A stretch of DNA of 64,000 bases from Takifugu bimaculatus (lineage: Eukaryota; Chordata; Actinopteri; Tetraodontiformes; Tetraodontidae), in NCBI GenBank assembly GCA_004026145.2, contig CP034976.1:7914678-7978677 (forward strand), written 5' to 3'. Within the stretch, counting starts at the first letter, position 1. Each line of letters opens with the position of its first letter. Positions 12,541 through 24,310 of the stretch are shown here, piece after piece. The translations under genes and the position numbers were made by a program. The notes beneath the pieces were generated by a model that was not told the origin of the DNA, searched no databases, and saw only the letters and a program-made list of their open reading frames with translations.

Positions 12541-12680
12541 ATAATATTGTCACAAATAAATCACCGAGCGCTGGCCTAAACTAAATGTGTTCATTGGCTG
12601 GGGTCAAAGGTCAGAGTCACCCATTACTCTGTACTGCCAAGGGGTCATTATTGCCATGTCAATGGTGTTACAAATGAGAC
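12541..12680. promoter_or_regulatory. Candidate regulatory block around a DR1 site
   Basis: Non-repetitive DNA centred on a nuclear-receptor DR1 site, with TATTGTCACAAATAAATC upstream and TTGCCATGTCAATGG downstream. The clustering suggests an enhancer-type element; this is inference. Confidence 0.35.
12601..12613 (+). promoter_or_regulatory. DR1 nuclear-receptor site (HNF4/COUP-TF/RXR type)
   Basis: GGGTCA A AGGTCA: two half-sites with 1-bp spacing, at most one base from the ideal DR1. DR1 elements are bound by HNF4, COUP-TF (NR2F) and RXR heterodimers. Occupancy cannot be judged from sequence. Confidence 0.5.
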
Positions 12681-13780
12681 TTTGTGATGTATCTTTTTCC
12701 CAGCGCTTCAAACATACCTGGTGGAGCTGAAGTTATCCCCCCAAAACCTGAATTGTTCCCATCTCATTACATCAACAACAGAACCTGTATTTCAACTGAA
12801 AAATAAAGAGCACAAAAAGTGTACAGAGAAAAAATGGATTTAAAGATACCGCACCAGCCAGGGAAGACCTGTTTTCTCTCTCTCACACACACAAGTGAAG
12901 AATTCTTTACGGCCCGTCACAGTGTCAGAAGCAAGTTCACGGTGAGCGTGTCTTATTATGCACGCTGTCTGAAAAACTGCGGTAAATTAGCAAAACATAT
13001 GGCGACTTAATGATATCAATGAAGTGGCCGCGAGGGCTGCCTACGACCAGCAAATCTGTTAGATGCGGGCCGGTGCTGCTCACCGTGCCCCACTGTTTCT
13101 CTCTGACTGATAGAACAAGCCGGTGCTATGTCCATTAAAATCAATACGCAAGCCATTAAGATAGTAAAAAGCACATTTACCAGGGTTGTCAGGCTCATTA
13201 TTGCAAGCAGATGGCAGCCCATGCACTTACAATTCTAGACAAGGGAAGTAGTGACAAGACTTCAAATTAGAATCTATAATGCTAATCTATGGCCTGCTGG
13301 TGCAGTGGAGATAAAATGCATTATGCAGGGACAGTGAGTGTTTAGCTGGCACAGGTATTGTGCAGCTGTGGACAGCTGTTGGCCTTTGGTGCAAGTTTCA
13401 AAGCTTTGGAAGGCATAAAGATAATGTGATGTAGGACCTGAGAAAATCAAATCTTTAAAATGCAACTTTAAGGCATCAATGCTGCGTTTAAGTGGACGCG
13501 ACAGCTTGAGTTAAAGAAAATGATTTGACAAAAAAAAAAGAAATCAGTGATGAGCTGATGGGAGGTGTCCGCTGGAGTTTTCTAATCGTGAGACCACTGG
13601 AACGATCCATAAAAACATTAACCCTTAGTTCACAGGGGCATTTAGGGAAACCTCAGCAGGGCAATAACACTGTGACAAATTCTGCTACCAGGGATCAATG
13701 TTAAAGAACTCCGCAGGAGCCTGGGAAACACATTATCACGAGGATGCCACACCAGATTCAGTCGATATTGGCCTGTTTTT
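12681..13780. other. Non-coding stretch, no gene seen
   Basis: Mixed composition with no simple repeats of note apart from an A9 run near 13531. Several blocks look non-random but no exon or RNA is recognised. Confidence 0.55.
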
Positions 13781-14170
13781 GAAAGGTAATGTTGATTGGT
13801 GGCTTGATTGGATCGTTGTAGCAGTAATTAATTAGCTAACAATGAGGATGGTACATCCCAAAACTGTAAAGCCAATAATCTTCCAAATATAGCTGATCAA
13901 GTGAGTTTAATGAGATATCTATCACGTATTAGTTTCCCTTTCGGAGGGAAGTCATGCGCCGCTCTTGTTCAACCGGCTCTCCATCTTTCCTCGCAGACAG
14001 TCCAAATAAATGGCTTAAAAGAGATCTACTTAAAGCTGTCAGAGAGTGTCGGAGCCAACAGCCGGGCCATTCCGCACGACCTCCTCCCTGACCCCCTCTT
14101 TTCAGGGGTCACTTGTAGGCTGCCTCTGGTGGGAGTGCGGGGTAGTCATGCACTGAATGACAATGTCTAA
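13781..14170. promoter_or_regulatory. Candidate conserved non-coding element
   Basis: Starts with CAGTAATTAATTAGC (about 13821-13835) and continues as non-repetitive DNA including CAGTCCAAATAAATGG. An 89-codon plus-strand frame covers 13901-14170 but has no recognisable domain or clear splice sites, so a non-coding element is the better reading. Confidence 0.35.
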
Positions 14171-14509
14171 ACATGCGAGTCTCTCACTCTGGGATGCTCC
14201 CTCTGAAAGGCCGTTGAAGAGCCTCACGGGGTCGCTGGGTTTATCTGGATGAGTGGAAACAGCGTGGCAGGCAGGAAAATTAGAAAGGTGAGAAGTAAAA
14301 CTCTAAGAAAAAGGGTGAAAGTGCTCTCGAACATGCCGCGATAGCTATATATTTCTTGCACTGCTACGGAGACAACGCTCTGAAGGCTCAAGTGTCAAGA
14401 TCTTCAATATTGGAAACACCAGAAAGCAAGAACGCCACAAAACTAATGACTTGATGTGACCCGAGGTGATCTGACAAGATGTTTAAAATGCATGTTTTCT
14501 ATATCAATA

Positions 14510-14655
14510 CAATCCTGATTTTACCCATCATTAAGCCCGACACATAAAAATCCATAATTGGCAGAGATATTAGCCCGCAATTACCGACCTCCTCTCGCAG
14601 GGAGAGTTTGAAAACTCGCTCGGTTAATGTGGCGCAAACGATAAATTATTCCGTT
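14510..14655. promoter_or_regulatory. Candidate conserved non-coding element
   Basis: Contains CCATCATTAAGCC, CCATAATTGGC, GCAATTACCG and CGGTTAATG within about 110 bp, a run of homeodomain-type cores in non-repetitive DNA. No coding potential is seen. Unverified. Confidence 0.35.
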
Positions 14656-14765
14656 GCTTTGTGTTAATCACTACAGTGGAGTCAGAAGGGCTCGGCCCCA
14701 AAGCTCAGTTTTAACATTAATGCTCAACCTCTCATCAATATTAATAGGTGCCTTCAGTAACGTGT

Positions 14766-14782
14766 ATGTGTGTGTGTGTGTG
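14766..14782. repeat. Short (TG)n microsatellite
   Basis: About 8 TG units following a CGTGTA lead-in. Too short to matter beyond marking a simple repeat. Confidence 0.85.
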
Positions 14783-16069
14783 GGAGTAAGGGTAAAACCA
14801 GAGAAGCGAGACAGATGTGAGTTTTGTATTAAAATTCATTCAAGAGCAGAACAAACGAAGACGCTGGAGTTATAAAACTGTCTGTTATTCTTCGTTGATG
14901 GACAAGCAGGAGCCATTAATGGCGAACGCAGATGTCAGTCAGCTAAAAAAAGAAGAAGAAACTTGCTCCCAGACAGGTGGCTAAGGGACAATATGCTCCG
15001 ATTTAAGCCGCCAATAGACAACTGAGATGAGACGAGCAGGTAGCTAAAGAAGATGGCGCTCGAGCCGTGGCGAGGGGGCCCGAGTTTGACAGATGCGTTC
15101 GGTGATGACCATCTGCCCCGAACAGCAGAGGTGCTGAACTGCAGGTTTTGAAGCCTGCTCCTTCCAGCGGCTCCAAATGAAGCAGACAAGAGGACCTCTG
15201 GACAAAAGGTTGTGCTGAGAGAGGAGCCGGGGCCGCGCCACCGCTGTACAACTTTAATTTATGATGGATGATAGCGAGGGAGAGGTCAGGTGGTGATAAA
15301 TATGAGAGCGCCTGTCCCGGGAGGTCATCAATTATGCTGCAGCTTCTAACTTTTCGATCTCGCGGGCAAAAATGGATCCCCCTCTTTGTGAGAAAAGTAT
15401 ATCTCGGAAAATTGGAGTGTATTAATCAAAGCACGGTGGAGGGGACGAAGTGTGTGGAGGTCCGTATCAGCATGTCCATGTAGAGCTCGTGCCACATTTC
15501 GGTGCATGACTCTGTCACATATACAATAAAAGAGGCAGGATCAGTCTTTGAGCATCATTTCTTTTCTTTAAATTTTTTTTATATAATCAGGGGTTAATAA
15601 ATTGATACATTCACATTACAACATTTAAAAAATTAGATAGCATGCAGGTAATATATATTTTTGACATTTTCATATCCAACTTCTAGACAAACAAGGAGAA
15701 TTCCATAGCAAAGTAATTAAATACTTCCCTAAAAGAGCCAAAAACAACAACAATAAGATCAGAGTGGTCGACCTTTGACCGAGTCCGACGTCCCTTTATC
15801 ACCACTGTCCGTCCCCTTTTCTTCCCCCTGGCCAAAAAAACCCCAAAACTGTCACCCTTGGAAAAGTTATTGGCCTCCCTCTATTGTTTCACAAACCCAA
15901 CCTGGTAATGTGGAAAAGATTGTGGACGATTAGAGGATGAACTGTGGAAAATGGAGAGAAAAAAGTAGAAAGACGGGAGAAGAGAAAAGAGATATGGGTT
16001 GATGTGACAGGAAGTAAAAGTCCTAATTCTGTCTTCCTGGATGGTATATATCAAGCTGGAGCTGAAGGG
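14783..16069. other. Non-coding stretch, no gene seen
   Basis: The GC-richer part (about 14940-15320) gives overlapping minus-strand frames with no family signature. 15550-15760 is AT-rich filler. A DR1-like palindrome relative (CGACCTTTGACCG, about 15769-15781) is present with one mismatch per half-site. Confidence 0.55.
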
Positions 16070-16375
16070 GTAATGGTCTTTTTATTCAGCTGACATGAAG
16101 GCAGGATGTCGAGCCCCCCTACCAATCGATGAGGCTCCTTTGTCTCCCTGCTGGCCCGCGCAGACGAGAAAACCTTTACTTGAATTATCTCCTACAGTCC
16201 CAAACAGCTGTTTTTAACACAGTTGGAAAGATAAAGAAATATATTAGCGAAGCCTCTGTAACCGTGGTGACCTCAATGAAAATGTATTACCCTTGCGCCA
16301 CCTCTAATTTCAACCCCCAGCAGCTTTTACTGGTGCTGTGTTTAATTGCGGTCCCTTCAGTATTTTGTGCTTAAA
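16070..16375. promoter_or_regulatory. Candidate conserved non-coding element
   Basis: Non-repetitive 300-bp block that stands out from the AT-rich DNA following it. It includes TTGAATTATCTCC, ACCGTGGTGACC and a GTTTAATTGCGG core. An 81-codon plus-strand frame crosses it (16129-16374) without a recognisable domain. CNE status rests on texture alone. Confidence 0.35.
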
Positions 16376-16760
16376 ATGCGTCACTTATCTTATTTAAATG
16401 ACACAGCATGTGGCTATTAAATCTTTTGTTTCATTTTTCAATTAAAATAAATATGTGTACAGATTTTTCTTTATGGTGATTTTTTTTTCAATATTTTATA
16501 TTAAAATAATGTTCTTTGTTGCATTTTACCACTAATACAAAAATTGAAGACATTTTTGGGGGTCACTTTTAACTGTGTTTATCTCACCTCCACAGCTGCC
16601 TATAAGTCCTGGTTTGCAGGATTGTTTGGGTTAAAAAACTACATTAAATAAAAAGTCAAGCCAGAGGCAATTTTTTTAGCAAAATTTTATTGAAATAAAA
16701 AGGTCTGCCACATAAAAAAATGAAATAAAACACCGTTTGTTAAAAAAAAAGAAAAGAAAA
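16376..16760. other. AT-rich filler
   Basis: Strongly AT-rich with multiple A- and T-runs (for example near 16483-16490, 16670-16678 and 16741-16749). No structure beyond low complexity is seen. Confidence 0.7.
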
Positions 16761-18044
16761 GCCGCCCTTTCCGTCGGCGGTGCACTTGAACAAGCGGTTG
16801 TTCAAGTCGTATCGGCCCAGGGTTATTGTCACCGTCCCAGCCCCCACTGCAATCAGCCAAAGAAAGGGGTGGAGGTGGTGTTGATGGTGCAGCAACATTC
16901 TTGCCTCTCCAGTCCCAGGGTAGGGTACAGGGGTCGCCTAAATGCACCATGGCCTATCGATCCATTTTTTAAAAAATTCTGCATTTGGTGGATTTTAGCT
17001 GCTGCTTTATCACCATCATCGTAAAATCCGACCTGGGAGTTGTTGGTTCTCTTGTGTTCCACATCTGCATGTGTGTAGTGAGGAAGTAAGTGGTCATGTT
17101 TCTTTAGTGAAGCTCTCTGGAGTCCATATATGTATGTGTGTTAAGGCTAAATTCCACGACTGTTTACAAACTTGTTTTTGTGGACGGGGCCATAAACTGA
17201 TTGAAAAAAGGCGAAACCAAACACCACAGGCATTCGTCTGTGTGGACTCCTTGTGTACGGTATTTATGACGAAGATTTATGAATGATTACTGCCTAATTT
17301 GCTGCCAGCTGGGTTTCATAAAATCAATTTTGTTGACATTTTGAATTATAACCAAATCCATGCGTCTCTAAATTACAGATCCAACATTGCCTCCCCTCTT
17401 CCTGCCTAAATCACTCAAACTGCTTACACAGGAATTTGGGCTTTTTACTTTATGGATTTATTTATTCATTTTCAAACCACAGCCGCTCGTGCAGCTTGCA
17501 AAATGACATGTATTTGCTTCAGATGACTAAAACAATTTACTCTCCAAAAACCGACAATCAAAACAACTTCTGTTCCGGAACACCGCTGAAGACTTGCCGG
17601 GCAGATGCAGAAATTCCCCCAAAGGAAAATCCGGCCCCGAGAGATTGGTTGGCCTCAGAACTTCTTGCACCCTTTGTAATGTTTTGGCCCAACACACGAG
17701 AGATCCTCCCAAAGGTCTGGTCACCGCCTTATCGAACAAGTCAAATTCGAGCGAGCAAGAACGATGATGGAAAAATACAGACGAGTTTACCACTTTTCAG
17801 AACTCTATGTTTATGATTTGGAATTGTAAGCGTGTGGGTTCACGGTGTCAGCGTGCAGCAAGAGGAGGAAGGAGGAAAAAAAAGAAGGAACTCCCGGCAG
17901 TCCGATTTCCTGAAAGCTAATATGTGACCCATTGATGAAAAGTTCCTCCTTTGGAATTAAGTTGAATGTCCAGCGTTATCTCTCTGTTGGAATTTCTCTT
18001 ATCGCCCTGAGGGAAGTGAGTGACAGATTGATGCAAGTTCTTAC
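16761..18044. other. Non-coding stretch, no gene supported
   Basis: The longest frame (126 codons, plus strand, 17436-17816) shows no domain and starts in AT-rich DNA. No RNA gene or transposon is seen. Confidence 0.55.
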
Positions 18045-18135
18045 CTGAGCCTCCCCACGTATCCTCTATATGTATCCTGCAACGGACAGATACTGTTAGT
18101 GCGCCTGGCCATTTTATACTTAGACCTCTCAAAAG
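18045..18135 (-). other. Candidate cryptic or non-coding exon (91 nt), minus strand
   Basis: On the minus strand, an acceptor-like signal (a pyrimidine-rich run of about 25 nt ending in CTCTCAACAG) is followed 91 nt later by GGCTCAG|GTAAGAAC, close to the ideal donor. A second internal acceptor (CACTAAC branch-like motif, then CCGTTGCAG) would give a 32-nt variant. At least two frames are open through the 91 nt, but the translations resemble no protein I recognise. It could be a lncRNA exon, an alternative exon of a distant gene, or chance. Confidence 0.25.
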
Positions 18136-18239
18136 CTGTTGAGAGACAAGTGTAAGAGGGAGAGTCCCGGGCATCCGTGCGCTTGGGTGGGAGGCAGATT
18201 TAGTTTCAAGAAATGCGGGGGTTTGTCTGCAGACAGTAA

Positions 18240-18760
18240 TAATATTGTGGCATAACATACGGCCACATTAGAGGAATCAATTCCACATAATACACATTTA
18301 ATTACTGTCTTTTAATGTTGATTTACCGCCAACACATGTCTAATTTGTTAATTTAAAGAGCGCTACTACAAATAAGCAATGAGAAATGTTTGCATTTAGG
18401 CCTTTTCATAGGGAATAAATGCCACCTTTGAACATTTCAATCATCGGTAAAAATGCTCACATCCTTTGTATAAAGTAACAAATTAGTTTATATTTCAGTT
18501 ACAGTGATGTGAGGTATTTGTTTGAGACGTATTAGCTTGCTGAATCTGTACGTTTTTATCTTTGATTGACTTGAGTTATCTGTTAGCATTAGCTGACGTT
18601 TGGATTTATAGCTAAGAGTGAAGTCAGGAGAGGGAGCGCGATAAGAGCTTTGATAATTGATGATTTTTCACCGGTATCTTCTACAAACCCGCAGCGCAAC
18701 GGCTGGCAGCGGCCACAAATGTCTTTTTATTGCACTTTATGGAAATCGGGAAGTCGTGGA
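18240..18760. promoter_or_regulatory. Candidate conserved non-coding element(s)
   Basis: About 500 bp of non-repetitive DNA with TTTAATTACTG, TTTGTTAATTTAAAG, CAATCATCGG and TTTGATAATTGATG. The density of homeodomain and GATA/TGATAA-type cores without simple repeats suggests one or two CNEs. Conservation unverified. Confidence 0.35.
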
Positions 18761-20230
18761 GACAATAAATAAACACTAAAAAGGACACGTGTTACAGCAG
18801 TTACAGAGAGTTTTGCAACAATGTGCAGAAGAAACCGGAAACAGGAACGGGGAAGGCTTTTCTTAACAAGTTCAAGTGGCATATGGACAGGTTACAATAT
18901 CTTTCGGTTAGGCTAAATAGATAAAAATAGCTGTGCACGTCAGAAGAAAAAAGAAAACCAAGCTGAAGCCAAGCATGTGGTGAACATATGTGTACATAGG
19001 GAACACAATAGCCGTCAATTCTTATGATATTACCATATGCTGCATCTGGTAAAAATGTATTAGATGTATCACCTATTTAGATCTGATTCCATTGCAAAGT
19101 TCTATTTTATCTAATCATCAAAAAAAAAGGAAGGCGGGGGGGTGGGGGATTTTGATCGCACTGGGTTTCTTGTCCTCAGGAAACAGTTACTTAAGATGGC
19201 CCCGTCATCCGTACTGGGATCGCTGGCACTGGCTGTGGGGTAACGGCTGATTAGTCAGCACGCCGAAACAGCTTTCGACAGCTTTATTCGCCGGCCAGAG
19301 TGCTGACTGTGTGCGCCCGAATCAGGACCACCAATTACTGTATGAGGGTTGCGATTCAAGATCCGTTCTTCTTTTTAAAAGATGCTTACGGAGGAGACGT
19401 CGCGAAAGTTGAGGTCATGCACATAACTTTCTAACCTTTGTCCAGCCGGGAGTACAGTTAAACTCTCCGCTTGGACATTGCCCGAGTCCTTTTAAACTTT
19501 AAACATTTATTTATTATATTCTTGCAAGTATTTAAGCATTGAAGCGGAATTCGTTAACAGGCAGTCAGAAGCCTACATCCTGACAGCACACCTCCAGAGG
19601 AAGCTCAAACGCACTCACGGTGACCTCTGACCTTACACCAGTCTGAAGAGATCTTAACGGTGGAGTGCTTCTTAAGCCGTGGCGCTGGAGCTCGATCCCG
19701 TCTGCGGAGCTATCAGAAGGATCTGCCGCCTTCTGCATACCAAGACGGGACTCGTACCTTGCCAATAATCTGCACCTGGACAGTTTTCCACTCGTGGCCT
19801 TATCGGGGCAGAGTCATACATTTTGTTATTCGCCAGGTGCAGCCAGGACATAGCTTAATGTACGTGTTATCGGGAGCGTAGATCTCAGCGTCCTATGTGA
19901 GAGATGGACAGGCTGATTTTATGATCGAGACTGAAGCCAAAGTGGGAAAACGCTCCCTCACAAAAGCTTCTTCCAAGTATGTGAAAACACTGTTTTTGAT
20001 TTTCCTAATTTGATTTAAGGAACTCTGGAACCTAACTCGACCAAACAAAAGTGAGGGTAAATTAAAGAATTCCTTTCATAAGTGTGTGAGGACACTTGGA
20101 GACTTCCAAGTCATTACGCTAATCCAAGCTCAGATCGTCGGGTCTCAGATAACTGCATGTGTGTGTATTTATTGAGAGTAGTATTACATCTCCAGCTAAA
20201 TACTGCGTCACAATTTAGCCCCACTTGACA
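18761..20230. other. Non-coding stretch, no gene seen
   Basis: AT-rich and mixed DNA with a short A-run and G-run near 19120-19148. CpG-containing blocks at about 19200-19320 and 19660-19880 have overlapping short frames without family signature. No RNA gene is recognised. Confidence 0.55.
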
Positions 20231-20520
20231 CACCATCTGTCTTGATCATATTCAGAGAACAGAGTTCCACTGACCCATATTATAGCGTAGCTACCAGCCC
20301 TCTCATGGGCAACCTCGGAGAAGGAGCGAAGGCTGAGAAGAGAGATCCATCAGGTGATATATTACCCCGTAGGCATCGTAATTTGTTATATAAGCTTCGT
20401 GTAAGCTCAGCAGCAAGATTAAAGACCCCCAGCTCGATGTATCAGTCACCCGTCAACTGCTGGGTCAATTTCCCTTTAACCCTTGTTTTGTGGTTCATAA
20501 CCCTCTTACGAATATGACAC
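20231..20520. promoter_or_regulatory. Candidate conserved non-coding element (weak)
   Basis: Non-repetitive block with GTTATATAAGC and CGTAATTTG cores. A 91-codon plus-strand frame (20242-20517) is open, but its translation shows no recognisable domain. Unverified. Confidence 0.25.
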
Positions 20521-20799
20521 TGTCAATCAAAACGTAGCTGCCCTACCGAGCCACAGTACTTGTGATAGCTATGGCTTTGTAAATAGGAAAATAGAGTAAT
20601 TTCCTCCAATACCAAAGAGCAGTTCCGAATCTCATGAGTTAAATGCTGCTTTTCCAGCCTAGATTTAGGAATGTGCGATCCCAAGATACTCTGTTCGGAT
20701 CAGCAGGGGACAGAAAGACAGCCACAGCGCACCACGTGACACAAACGGCTAACTGAATCAGCATATCTATTAAAGGGTGTGTTCCCTCCACGGTGGCGC

Positions 20800-21060
20800 G
20801 CTACGATAAGCCCGCATTTTGTTTTGAATCCTAATGAGTGGCGTAGGTGTGCATTCATCATGGATTATTGGGGGCTTAATTTAATTGAGCTGAAGCGATC
20901 GCCTGTAAATCACATTAGCTGTCATTTCTCTTTACGGTGCGGAGACAAAAGCCCCCGCTGGCTGCGACTTGACAAGACACCGAGGTGGGTGTTCCCGCAG
21001 GCAACTGTATCCCACCGGCAAGGGGGGAAAAAGGAGTAATGAGGATTAGAAATGTGTATT
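20800..21060. promoter_or_regulatory. Candidate conserved non-coding element
   Basis: Includes CCTAATGAGTGG, CATGGATTATTGG, GCTTAATTTAATTGAGC and AAATCACATTAGCTGTCA. The homeodomain-rich core is embedded in non-repetitive sequence with several CpGs. An 86-codon plus-strand frame (20779-21039) crosses the block but is not recognised. Regulatory role inferred. Confidence 0.4.
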
Positions 21061-21179
21061 TATAATTCAAAACAAATGCCTCTGAATATCAATAATGGAG
21101 ACGACCGCGAGCTGCCCGAGCACTAGACTGTAGTCATCAGATATCTGCTGGAGCTGCTGTTGTAGCTCTTTGTCCAAAT

Positions 21180-21620
21180 CCGGTTAGCATGGCGATAAAC
21201 TGAGGGTCTGATGGCGTTTGCTCTGGAGGAGCGCCGATGCGGCTGGAGAAATGCTCTTATCACCGGTGCTGCCATCACTCGTTCACTCGACAAACTGGCC
21301 GAGAAAATAGGAGACGACAGCGTCCTGTCCCCTCAGGTACTCGCAGCCTCGATCTCTCGGCTAATACCCGCCCCATCCAATATGCATTATTCAGATCAGA
21401 TGAGGGGAACGTTAAGAGCTGAGTGTTATTGGACTCAACTGTGGCAAACTTGTCCCGGTAGTTTGGCTTGCAGCAGTGCCTGGAGGAGCGCTTCCAGCGC
21501 AAAGGTCCCTCAGGTGTCAAGTTTTTACAAGGGGCCTCTTCATAAAGCAGCTCGGCTTGGCTGTGACATTTTAACCCTGAAAACTGACGCCTGGTTTATT
21601 TACAAGTTAACGTGATATTG
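21180..21620. other. Non-repetitive block with a 134-codon unrecognised frame
   Basis: The plus-strand frame 21211-21615 is one of the longest non-low-complexity frames in the window. It starts MAFALEERRCGW and ends with a normal stop. It has no signal peptide, transmembrane segment or motif I recognise, lies in no exon-like splice context, and overlaps frames in other phases. I consider it a chance frame in a CpG-containing, possibly conserved non-coding block. Confidence 0.3.
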
Positions 21621-23999
21621 AGAAGCTAACGTGGATCTTTTGCAACAAATGCGGTTCAGTTCCGCGTTGCTAAACAGTGACATACACGTGTGACATAAAC
21701 CACGATTCTATTGAAACATCATAGACTTCTGGTAATTGATTGTATTCTGGTTAAAATGTGTGTGTGTGTAGGGGTGAGGGGATTATTTTACAAACAAGTT
21801 TATCCTTCACATGTGCTCAGGTGCACTATATTAATATTAAAATTTACATTAAACACAACTGATAGAAATTCAAAATTACGTGTTCAATTTTGTTGGGGCA
21901 AGAAAGTCTCGTGAGAGTTGACAATACTGTTTGCAATGGTGGCCCTGAGCTGGGCATCGCCGATGGGCTTCCAGTGGAATCTAAACGTACGTTTGCTCCA
22001 TATTGCTGTGGTATTCTAGGCTGGATGTGCACTGGAACTGATAACCCCATCCGGCAAATGATTGGTCTTTTTTGTACTCAAACTTGCCATCATGTTGGGG
22101 CTCATATGATGCTGATCCATCCTTATTACGTTGATTCTGCCAACAAGGAGCATGAGAGAACCAATCTTTTAAAACATCCAGTGTTAATAAATAATCAACA
22201 ATACTGGCTGAATTTCAAAGAATACTCAAAAAGCAACCCTGAAGGAACGACGAATGGACTCCGATCTCTCCGACCCTGTGTTGTACTGAGCGGAGAGCAT
22301 CGTCTCCCGTAACCTCCTGTTATTGCCACACAACACAAGTGGTGGTGGCGGCCCCAGCCGCTATGATGGAGCACCCGTCTCCCCCCTGAGAAAGAATGTT
22401 TGCTTACTATTTCATCATTCCCCGGGGCCACAGGAAAATAAGCCCATCAGTTGTCACTGTGACAGGATAAAAATGGAGCCGTCATATTTCAGTAACACAA
22501 TGCAGGCGAGAAGAGAAAGAGAGGGACAGTGAGTGAGAGAGAAGGAGATCCGGCATCATCTCCCTATCAAGCCGATGAATTATGGAGCAGCTTCTTTCTC
22601 ACGCAAAGACTATAAGTTAATATTATCTCCTCGGGATAATTATAGCAAAGTTCAATTACTGACCAGCGTCGCTGTGTGGCCCCGCACCACAGGTTCTGAC
22701 ACACACCCTTTTTACACATTTATCTTCTCACTCCAACACAGTAAATCTGCATGATGGCAGTGATTTATCTCCCGACGCCTGCTCCTCGGCTCCACCGCCA
22801 TTCTTCTTCCCCGTGCAGCGGTGGGCTCGTGGTCCCATGAGCCCCCTTGAGCCTAATGTAGGCTTTTCTTTTTCACACTTTCGGACCAATTTGCGCCCCT
22901 GTGTCTTCATCGAACAGGCCAAAAGGGTGTGAGATTTGGAATTTACTCTGCAAGATATATGATCTGGTGGTTCTTCTGGGGAGGGTATGAACTCCACTGC
23001 AAATACCGCTGGCGCGCCATAGCGACTGCCTGACTCTGGACTCCTAGAACGCATCCCGGATTTTCTGTGTGAGCACCTTGACACTGACTGCAGGTGAAAG
23101 AAACACAACGTGGCATCTGCGTGGAAGGCATCTTGTTAGCTTTGTTAGCATCAAGTTAAATCTGTGTTCGTGCTCAGCGCGCATGTTGAAGGGCTTCATG
23201 TGGGCAGAGCCAGCTTCAGTCTCCCCCGGAGACGTGTCCTCTGGTGCACTCTGTGGTGGAACAGCTTAAGAAGACTTTAAAGAGTTGTTTATGATCTTAA
23301 CCCCCCCTGCTGTGGTTGAATTTGTAATCTGAATATTGTGAACCTGCCACTTCACCTGCCACTTATTGCTGCAGACACTGTTTTACCAACTTAGTAATTT
23401 TTGGGGCACTTGATCATGTAAAATCCAAGAATGTGGAACTGTCTCTGCACTCTAATCCAAGGAGTTTCAAGATTATTTGCTTTTGAATTCATGTTAAAAT
23501 ATCAGGAGGTGAAGTCAACGATGGGACCAATCACAGGGATGAGGAACTCGTCACCTTTCTCCTGGGAAAGTCACATCAGTAGCATAGAGGTTGTTGCCCA
23601 CCTTAATGACACAATATGGAAAATGAAAAGCAATCGATCACAACGAGCGAGCTCTCCAACGGTATAATAATACGATTATAACAAGCCTACGCATTGAGAA
23701 TAAAAAGATGACACCAGACACATCCAGCGTTTCACCTTTGTACAGCTGCTTCATAAACAACTCAAAGGACGGCCTGTGCGCACGGCTCTCCTACACAGCT
23801 GTACATTTGTGGGAATTACATCTAAAAGATTAAACAGGAATATCAAATTAGGAAGCATATATTACAGAACAATGTGTAAGTCAGCCATTTTTATATCACA
23901 CAGACTCTCACTCCCAGTGTGACATTTGATCTACAGCATATTATATCCCACACTCAGTCACAGGCCATTTGCATAAGAATTGACTGTCTGCCTACTAAG
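21621..23999. other. Non-coding stretch, no gene supported
   Basis: A 140-codon plus-strand frame at 21890-22312 has no recognisable domain. The part around 22130-22450 is non-repetitive with AATAAATAATCAAC and may be conserved. An inverted octamer ATTTGCAT lies at 23967-23974. No RNA gene or transposon is seen. Confidence 0.5.
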
Positions 24000-24129
24000 C
24001 GATGGCCTGCTTAAAGACTCAGCTGAAAATGTGCGCGTGTCACGAATACGGACGTCTAAATCAAGTCAGAGTCTAATCCTCATATTCCGCAACAATTATT
24101 TGGCGGCGCGGCGGCAGTCGGATTCAAAC

Positions 24130-24192
24130 AAATCAAATTTGTTTTTTATGAGACACGTGTTAAAGAGGTGTACACTTTCAGTAATTATTCTG
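24130..24192 (+). repeat. Unit 1 of a diverged tandem duplication
   Basis: A 63-bp unit whose order of blocks (AAATCAAATTTGTT, TTATGAGACACGTGT, GTGTACACT, AATTATTCTG) is repeated about 119 bp downstream. The units differ by substitutions and small indels, so this is an old duplication rather than a slippage array. It contains the E-box CACGTG and the TAATTA core. Confidence 0.8.
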
Positions 24193-24213
24193 TAAACTCG
24201 GCCCCATATTTTC

Positions 24214-24221
24214 ATGCAAAT
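24214..24221 (+). promoter_or_regulatory. Octamer (POU) motif ATGCAAAT
   Basis: Perfect octamer between the two units of the tandem duplication. POU-domain factors (OCT family) bind this motif. Its position inside a structured block makes it more credible than an isolated hit. Confidence 0.4.
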
Positions 24222-24248
24222 GCGTTCGATAGTGATACGTCAAATGTG

Positions 24249-24310
24249 AAATCCAATTTGTTGGTTATGAAACACATGTAGGCAAGAAATGTGTACACTA
24301 ATTATTTCTG
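24249..24310 (+). repeat. Unit 2 of a diverged tandem duplication
   Basis: 62-bp copy of 24130-24192. Shared blocks are CAATTTGTT, TTATGAAACAC, TGTGTACACT and AATTATTTCTG. The unit-1 CACGTG is CACATG here. The copy abuts a very CpG-dense core at 24311. Confidence 0.8.

Noticed and set aside
21211..21615. 134-codon plus-strand open frame
   Set aside because: No recognisable domain, no signal peptide, overlapping frames in other phases, no splice context.
21890..22312. 140-codon plus-strand open frame
   Set aside because: Translation has no recognised motif and no supporting exon signals.
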